Both the position numbers and the translations under genes were made by a program. DNA of 10,014 nt from CALJEL01 sp041082235 (lineage in GTDB: Bacteria > Nitrospirota > Thermodesulfovibrionia > Thermodesulfovibrionales > CALJEL01), in NCBI GenBank assembly GCA_041082235.1, contig JBDOIG010000074.1:1-10014 (forward strand), written 5' to 3'. The notes under the pieces were generated by a model, which was not told where the DNA came from, ran no database searches, and was given only the letters and a program-made list of their open reading frames with translations. Of the stretch, positions 6,479 to 10,014 are shown in pieces (the first letter of the stretch is position 1; each line of letters opens with the position of its first letter).

Positions 6479-7169
6479 GAAATATGGCTCAAGGATTGCT
6501 GTACAGGACTTAAGCCTTTATGTAAACAAAGGTGAAATAGTCGGGCTTCTCGGTCCAAATGGGGCAGGAAAGACCACAACCTTTTATATGCTTGTCGGTT
6601 TTATAAAAGAGGATGGAGGTTCTGTTTATCTTGATGGAGAGGAGGTAACAAGATATCCAATGTATATGCGGGCAAAAAAGGGGATAGGTTATCTTCCGCA
6701 GGAACCATCCATCTTTAGAAAACTTACTGTAAGAGAAAACATCATGGCTGTCCTTGAATTTACAGGGATGAATAAGGATGAGATCAAAAAAAGAACTGAC
6801 AAGATAATAGAGGAATTCAAATTAAGTGAGTTCTCTGAAAGAGAGGGTTATAGACTTTCAGGGGGTGAAAGGAGAAGGACAGAGATCGCAAGAATGCTCA
6901 GCCTTTCACCTTCCTATGTCCTTTTTGATGAGCCCTTTGCTGGTATTGACCCTATAACTATAACAGAGTTAAAAAAAATGATAAACTATATTAAAGAAAA
7001 GGATGTTGGTATTATTATTACAGATCATAATGTGAGGGATACACTTTCAATTACTGACAGGGCATATATAATCAGTGAGGGCAGGATACTTGCCCATGGA
7101 TCTCCTCAAGAGCTTATTAACAATGAGACCGTTAAAAAGACCTACTTAGGGGAGGATTTTAATCTCTGA
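6435..7169 (+). CDS. lptB: LPS export ABC transporter ATP-binding protein LptB
   Basis: LptB is the cytoplasmic ATPase that powers LPS extraction through LptF/LptG. All ABC motifs are present: Walker A GPNGAGKTT (40-48), Q-loop Q89 in GIGYLPQE, signature LSGGERRR (141-148), Walker B YVLFDEP (161-167), and switch H198 in ITDHNVRDTL, an LptB hallmark. The C-terminal YLGEDFNL is also diagnostic. The 244-residue length is near the usual value of about 240. The start is uncertain. ATG 6435 overlaps lptA by 44 nt with only a weak AAGG 12 nt upstream; ATG 6453 would give 238 residues but has no ribosome site. Translation probably depends on coupling to lptA. The stop shares one base with the rpoN ATG. 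lptF and lptG are not in the window. Confidence 0.96.
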   Translation: MNPLTKMFQAKNLIKKYGSRIAVQDLSLYVNKGEIVGLLGPNGAGKTTTFYMLVGFIKEDGGSVYLDGEEVTRYPMYMRAKKGIGYLPQEPSIFRKLTVRENIMAVLEFTGMNKDEIKKRTDKIIEEFKLSEFSEREGYRLSGGERRRTEIARMLSLSPSYVLFDEPFAGIDPITITELKKMINYIKEKDVGIIITDHNVRDTLSITDRAYIISEGRILAHGSPQELINNETVKKTYLGEDFNL

Positions 7170-8608
7170 TGCCCATTGAAAGCAGACTTGATTTAAAACT
7201 GGCTCAAAAGCTTATACTCACACCCCAGCTCCAGCAGGCTATCAGGCTCCTGCAGATGCAAAAACTGGAGCTCGTTGCGACATTGAATCAGGAGCTTGTG
7301 GAAAACCCATTCCTTGAAGAACTAACTGACATGCCTGAAGAGCCCTCTCCTGATGAAAAAGAGCCTGTGGAGAGATTAGAAGAAATAGAAAAACCCCTTG
7401 AAAAGCTCATGGAATTCAAAGTGGATGAATATTTTGAGGAGCGTGGAAGTGACGGAAGGGATCTTGGATATTTTAATCCTGGCATAGTAGAAGCACCTTC
7501 CTTTGAAAAGTTTGTGAGTAAAAAGCCTGACCTGTCAGAACACCTCCACTGGCAGCTAAGACTTACTCATGCACCGGAGGAGCTCAAGACAGCCGGTGAG
7601 GTTATTATCGGAAACATAGATGAAAATGGCTATCTCAGGGCAACCCCTGAAGAACTGAGCAATCTCTCAGGATTTTCTGAGGAGATCATAAACAGGGCAA
7701 TTGAATTGATTCAGACCCTTGACCCTCCGGGCGTTGGGGCAAGGGATATAAAGGAATGTCTGCTGATTCAGACAAGGTATCTGGGGCTCGGTGGTACCCT
7801 TGTTGAAAAAATAATCCTTAATAATCTTGATGACCTTGAAAAGAAGAGATACCAGAATATAGCAAAACAATATAATGTCTCCATAGATGAGGTGACTCAG
7901 GCCATCAGGATAATACAGGGATTTGACCCAAAACCCGGGAGGAACTATTCATCCCAGGAACCAATATATGTGGAGCCGGATGTCTTCATAATAAAAGATG
8001 AAGAACAATACAGGATAATCCTGAATGATGATGGTGTGCCAAGGTTCAGATTAAACGAAAAATACAGACAACTCCTCAGCAATAAGAGTCTTCTTTCTAA
8101 AGAAGAAAGACAATTCCTTGAAGACAAACTTCGCTCCGCCCTCTGGCTCATAAAAAGTCTTGACCAGAGAAACAGGACAATATACAGGGTCACAGAAAGC
8201 ATTTTGAAATTTCAAAGGGAGTTTTTTGACAGAGGTGTTGATTACCTTAAACCCCTTACCCTCAGACAGGTTGCAAAAGAACTCAATATGCATGAAAGCA
8301 CAATAAGCAGGGTTACATCAAACAAATATCTTGCCTGCCCGCACGGGATATTTTCATTCAGATTCTTTTTCAGCAGTTCAGTTCAGAGTGATTCTGGAGA
8401 GATCTCATCCACAAGGGTCAAGGAATTAATAAGAAAGATAATCTCCGAGGAAGATCCCTCAAGACCCCTCAGTGACCAGCAGATAGTTGAGATATTGAAA
8501 AATTCTAACATACATATTGCAAGAAGGACTGTATCTAAATACAGGACTGAATTAAAGATACTTTCTCAGAATCAGAGAAAAAACTTAGAAAAAAGGGAGG
8601 AGCTATGA
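7169..8608 (+). CDS. rpoN: RNA polymerase sigma-54 factor
   Basis: RpoN directs core RNA polymerase to -24/-12 promoters that need AAA+ enhancer-binding activators. The 479-residue product shows the whole architecture. A glutamine- and leucine-rich activator-contact region I covers residues 1-50 (LTPQLQQAIRLLQM...NPFLEE), followed by an acidic linker (54-92). The core-binding domain is about 115-300 and includes GNIDENGYL (148-156) and LDPPGVGARDIKECL (184-198). A helix-turn-helix covers about 360-385 (LTLRQVAKELNMHESTISRVT), followed by GIFSFRFFFSS (393-403). The RpoN box is ARRTVSKYR (451-459). No key part is missing. AGGGGAGGA lies about 12 nt before the ATG, and the gene overlaps lptB by one base and hpf by four. 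The lptB-rpoN-hpf order is also found in E. coli, which supports both neighbours' assignments. Confidence 0.97.
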   Translation: MPIESRLDLKLAQKLILTPQLQQAIRLLQMQKLELVATLNQELVENPFLEELTDMPEEPSPDEKEPVERLEEIEKPLEKLMEFKVDEYFEERGSDGRDLGYFNPGIVEAPSFEKFVSKKPDLSEHLHWQLRLTHAPEELKTAGEVIIGNIDENGYLRATPEELSNLSGFSEEIINRAIELIQTLDPPGVGARDIKECLLIQTRYLGLGGTLVEKIILNNLDDLEKKRYQNIAKQYNVSIDEVTQAIRIIQGFDPKPGRNYSSQEPIYVEPDVFIIKDEEQYRIILNDDGVPRFRLNEKYRQLLSNKSLLSKEERQFLEDKLRSALWLIKSLDQRNRTIYRVTESILKFQREFFDRGVDYLKPLTLRQVAKELNMHESTISRVTSNKYLACPHGIFSFRFFFSSSVQSDSGEISSTRVKELIRKIISEEDPSRPLSDQQIVEILKNSNIHIARRTVSKYRTELKILSQNQRKNLEKREEL

Positions 8609-9132
8609 ACATCATTGTCACTGGAAGAAATCTTGAAATTACACCGGCATTAAGAGACTATGCTGAAAAGAAGATGACAAAGTTTGAGAGGTACCTCTCA
8701 AACATCACAGAGGCGATTGTAACACTCAGTATCCAGAAATACCAGCATAAAGCTGAAGTCCTCATTAAGGCAAATGGTTATATGATCCAGGCAGAGGGTG
8801 TAACAGGAGAGATCTATTCATCCATTGATGAGGTGGTGGAGAAACTTGAAAAGCAGATTAAAAAATATAAGGAAAAGATAAATTCCCACAGAAAGGGAGA
8901 AAATAAAGGCTCCTTAACTGCATCAAGCCCAGGTTCTTCATCCGAAAAGGAGCCAAGGATTATAAAGGTCAAGAGATTTGATATTAAGCCCATGAGTCCT
9001 GAAGAGGCTGCCATGCAGATGGAGCTTCTTGATAAAGACTTCTTTGTCTTTGAAAATGAAAGGACAGGTCAGTTTAATGTTATATACAGAAGGACTGATG
9101 GGAATTACGGGCTCATAGAGCCAGCAAAATAG
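8605..9132 (+). CDS. hpf: Ribosome hibernation promoting factor, long form
   Basis: Long-form HPF binds the small ribosomal subunit and dimerises 70S ribosomes into inactive 100S particles under stress or starvation. The 175-residue product has the N-terminal S30AE domain (about 1-95, beginning MNIIVTGRNLEITPALRDYAEKK). A low-complexity linker rich in Ser, Lys and Gly (about 96-115) follows, then the C-terminal dimerisation domain (about 118-172, IIKVKRFDIKPMSPEEAAMQMELL...FVFENERTGQFNVIYRRTDGNYGLIEP). The presence of both domains separates it from the short HPF of E. coli. The start overlaps the rpoN stop (ATGA at 8605-8608) and has a strong AGGGAGG ribosome site 4 nt upstream. It is the last gene of the lptC operon; a hairpin repeat follows. 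Confidence 0.95.
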   Translation: MNIIVTGRNLEITPALRDYAEKKMTKFERYLSNITEAIVTLSIQKYQHKAEVLIKANGYMIQAEGVTGEIYSSIDEVVEKLEKQIKKYKEKINSHRKGENKGSLTASSPGSSSEKEPRIIKVKRFDIKPMSPEEAAMQMELLDKDFFVFENERTGQFNVIYRRTDGNYGLIEPAK

Positions 9133-9144
9133 TAAAATGATTTT

Positions 9145-9208
9145 GTGATGCGTGATCTGTAATGGGTGGAGTAAAATATTCATTACAGGTCACGCATTAC
9201 CTGTCACG
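9145..9208. repeat. Long hairpin repeat between convergent hpf and dapB, possible bidirectional terminator
   Basis: The 20-nt arms 9145-9164 and 9181-9200 are complementary at 18 positions, and the other two can form G-U pairs in hpf-sense RNA, so the stem could be continuous around a 16-nt AT-rich loop. The arms carry variants of the 12-mer seen at 5308-5333: GTCACGCATTAC at 9189-9200, and ATCACGCATCAC as the complement of 9145-9156. A further GTCACG follows at 9203-9208. There is no T-run after either arm, so it is not a textbook intrinsic terminator, but its place between convergent genes fits transcript ending or 3'-end stabilisation. The right arm includes the dapB stop codon. Confidence 0.75.
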
Positions 9209-10012
9209 AAACTTAAGTCCAAGTACATCCTGCATATCATAAAGTCCAGGTGATTTATCCACTATCCAGCGAGCAGCCCTCAATGCCCCCTTTGCAAAGG
9301 TATCCCTGCTTGATGCCTTATGGGTTACCTCAATCCTCTCACCTATCCCGCCAAAGATTACTGTATGCTCGCCAACAATATCACCTGCCCTTATGGTCTG
9401 GATGCCGATCTCCTTTTTGGTCCTTTCACCTATGAATCCCTTTCTTTCATAAACAGCAACTTCATCGAGATTCCTTCCGAGGACATCAGCTATGACCTGT
9501 GCCATCTTCATGGCAGTCCCACTTGGCGCATCCTTTTTCAATCTATGATGTGCCTCTATGATCTCAATGTCATATTCATCTCCGAGAACCCTTGCAATAT
9601 CCTGAAGAACCTTCAGCAGAAGATTTACACCAACACTCATATTAGGTGCCATTACACAGGGGATCTGACTCGCAAGCGCCCTGAGCTCTCCAAGCTCGTC
9701 CTTTGAAAAACCAGTTGTTCCTATCACCATTGCCTTTTTAAGTTTAACTGCAAGTCTCAGATGTTCAAGGGTTACAGAAGGTATAGAAAACTCTATAAGT
9801 ACATCTACATCTTTAATAGCCTTATCAGGCTCATCTGTAAGAATAACACCTGTTTCTCTGAGACCCAGCAAAAGACCTAAGTCCTTTCCTATATGCTCAT
9901 GCCCTTTTCTCTCCAGCGCTCCTTTTAGAACAAGCCCATCCTCCTGCAGGCCAAGGGCAATTATCCTGCTACCCATCCTCCCTAATGCTCCTGATACTGC
10001 AAATGAAACCAT
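9197..10012 (-). CDS. dapB: 4-hydroxy-tetrahydrodipicolinate reductase
   Basis: DapB reduces 4-hydroxy-tetrahydrodipicolinate with NAD(P)H in the cytoplasmic lysine/meso-diaminopimelate pathway, which also feeds peptidoglycan. The 271-residue product has the nucleotide-binding VSGALGRMG (6-14), IEFSIP (73-78), GTTGFS (98-103) and APNMSVGVN (122-130). The signature EAHHRLKKDAPSGTA (153-167) carries catalytic candidates H155 and K159. IRAGDIVGEHTVIF (207-220) and the terminal GLYDMQDVLGL (256-266) complete the protein. The ATG at 10012 puts the Rossmann motif at the expected place, so the gene looks complete, although its upstream region lies outside the window. The last five residues, KFRDR, extend past the usual end, and the final codons and stop lie in the adjacent hairpin repeat. 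It is convergent to hpf, so belongs to a different transcript. Confidence 0.96.
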   Translation of the reverse strand: MVSFAVSGALGRMGSRIIALGLQEDGLVLKGALERKGHEHIGKDLGLLLGLRETGVILTDEPDKAIKDVDVLIEFSIPSVTLEHLRLAVKLKKAMVIGTTGFSKDELGELRALASQIPCVMAPNMSVGVNLLLKVLQDIARVLGDEYDIEIIEAHHRLKKDAPSGTAMKMAQVIADVLGRNLDEVAVYERKGFIGERTKKEIGIQTIRAGDIVGEHTVIFGGIGERIEVTHKASSRDTFAKGALRAARWIVDKSPGLYDMQDVLGLKFRDR

Positions 10013-10014
10013 AA

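Noticed and set aside
7288..7485. A serine-rich open frame on the minus strand inside rpoN
   Set aside because: It is the complement of the acidic Glu/Pro-rich linker of RpoN, whose codons read as Ser/Phe-rich on the other strand.
9320..9706. A 128-codon open frame on the plus strand
   Set aside because: It lies antisense within dapB, whose protein motifs are complete; the opposite-strand product resembles no family and has no ribosome site.

Overview
The window is a compact, AT-leaning bacterial chromosomal segment. It is gene-dense, uses AGA/AGG for arginine and ATA for isoleucine heavily, and packs genes with short overlaps. Full LPS-transport genes indicate a diderm (Gram-negative-type) bacterium. 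The gene families, codon style and gene order (fmt-DUF116, PDZ/radical-SAM/DUF512, lptC-lptA-lptB-rpoN-hpf) would suit a Nitrospirota lineage such as the Thermodesulfovibrionia, or a deltaproteobacterial relative. That placement is inferred and was not tested by a search.

Layout: positions 1-735 hold the 3' end of methionyl-tRNA formyltransferase (fmt) and an overlapping cysteine-rich DUF116 gene. After a gap of about 110 nt, a tightly packed plus-strand group runs from 847 to 4338. It contains ribulose-phosphate 3-epimerase (rpe), an all-TPR protein, a PgsA-type CDP-alcohol phosphatidyltransferase, and a PDZ/radical-SAM/DUF512 protein. Shikimate dehydrogenase (aroE) follows behind a short leader with competing G/C-rich pairings. 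A 246-nt gene-free stretch (5223-5468) carries a degenerate inverted repeat and then a good sigma-70-type promoter. That promoter drives lptC-lptA-lptB-rpoN-hpf (5469-9132), each gene overlapping the next. dapB lies convergently on the minus strand (9197-10012), and a long hairpin repeat separates it from hpf and includes the dapB stop codon.

How the genes work together: LptC, LptA and LptB are inner-membrane, periplasmic and ATPase parts of the LPS export bridge. RpoN is sigma-54 and HPF is a long-form ribosome hibernation factor. AroE and DapB serve aromatic amino acid and lysine/diaminopimelate synthesis. PgsA serves phospholipid synthesis, Rpe the pentose phosphate pathway and Fmt translation initiation. 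This is core metabolism and envelope biology.

I found no phage, defence, CRISPR, transposase, rRNA or tRNA genes, and nothing that is clearly a new system. The points worth a second look are the related intergenic hairpin repeats (one written into the dapB 3' end), the probably leaderless lptC transcript, the aroE leader, and the poorly characterised DUF116, TPR and DUF512 proteins.
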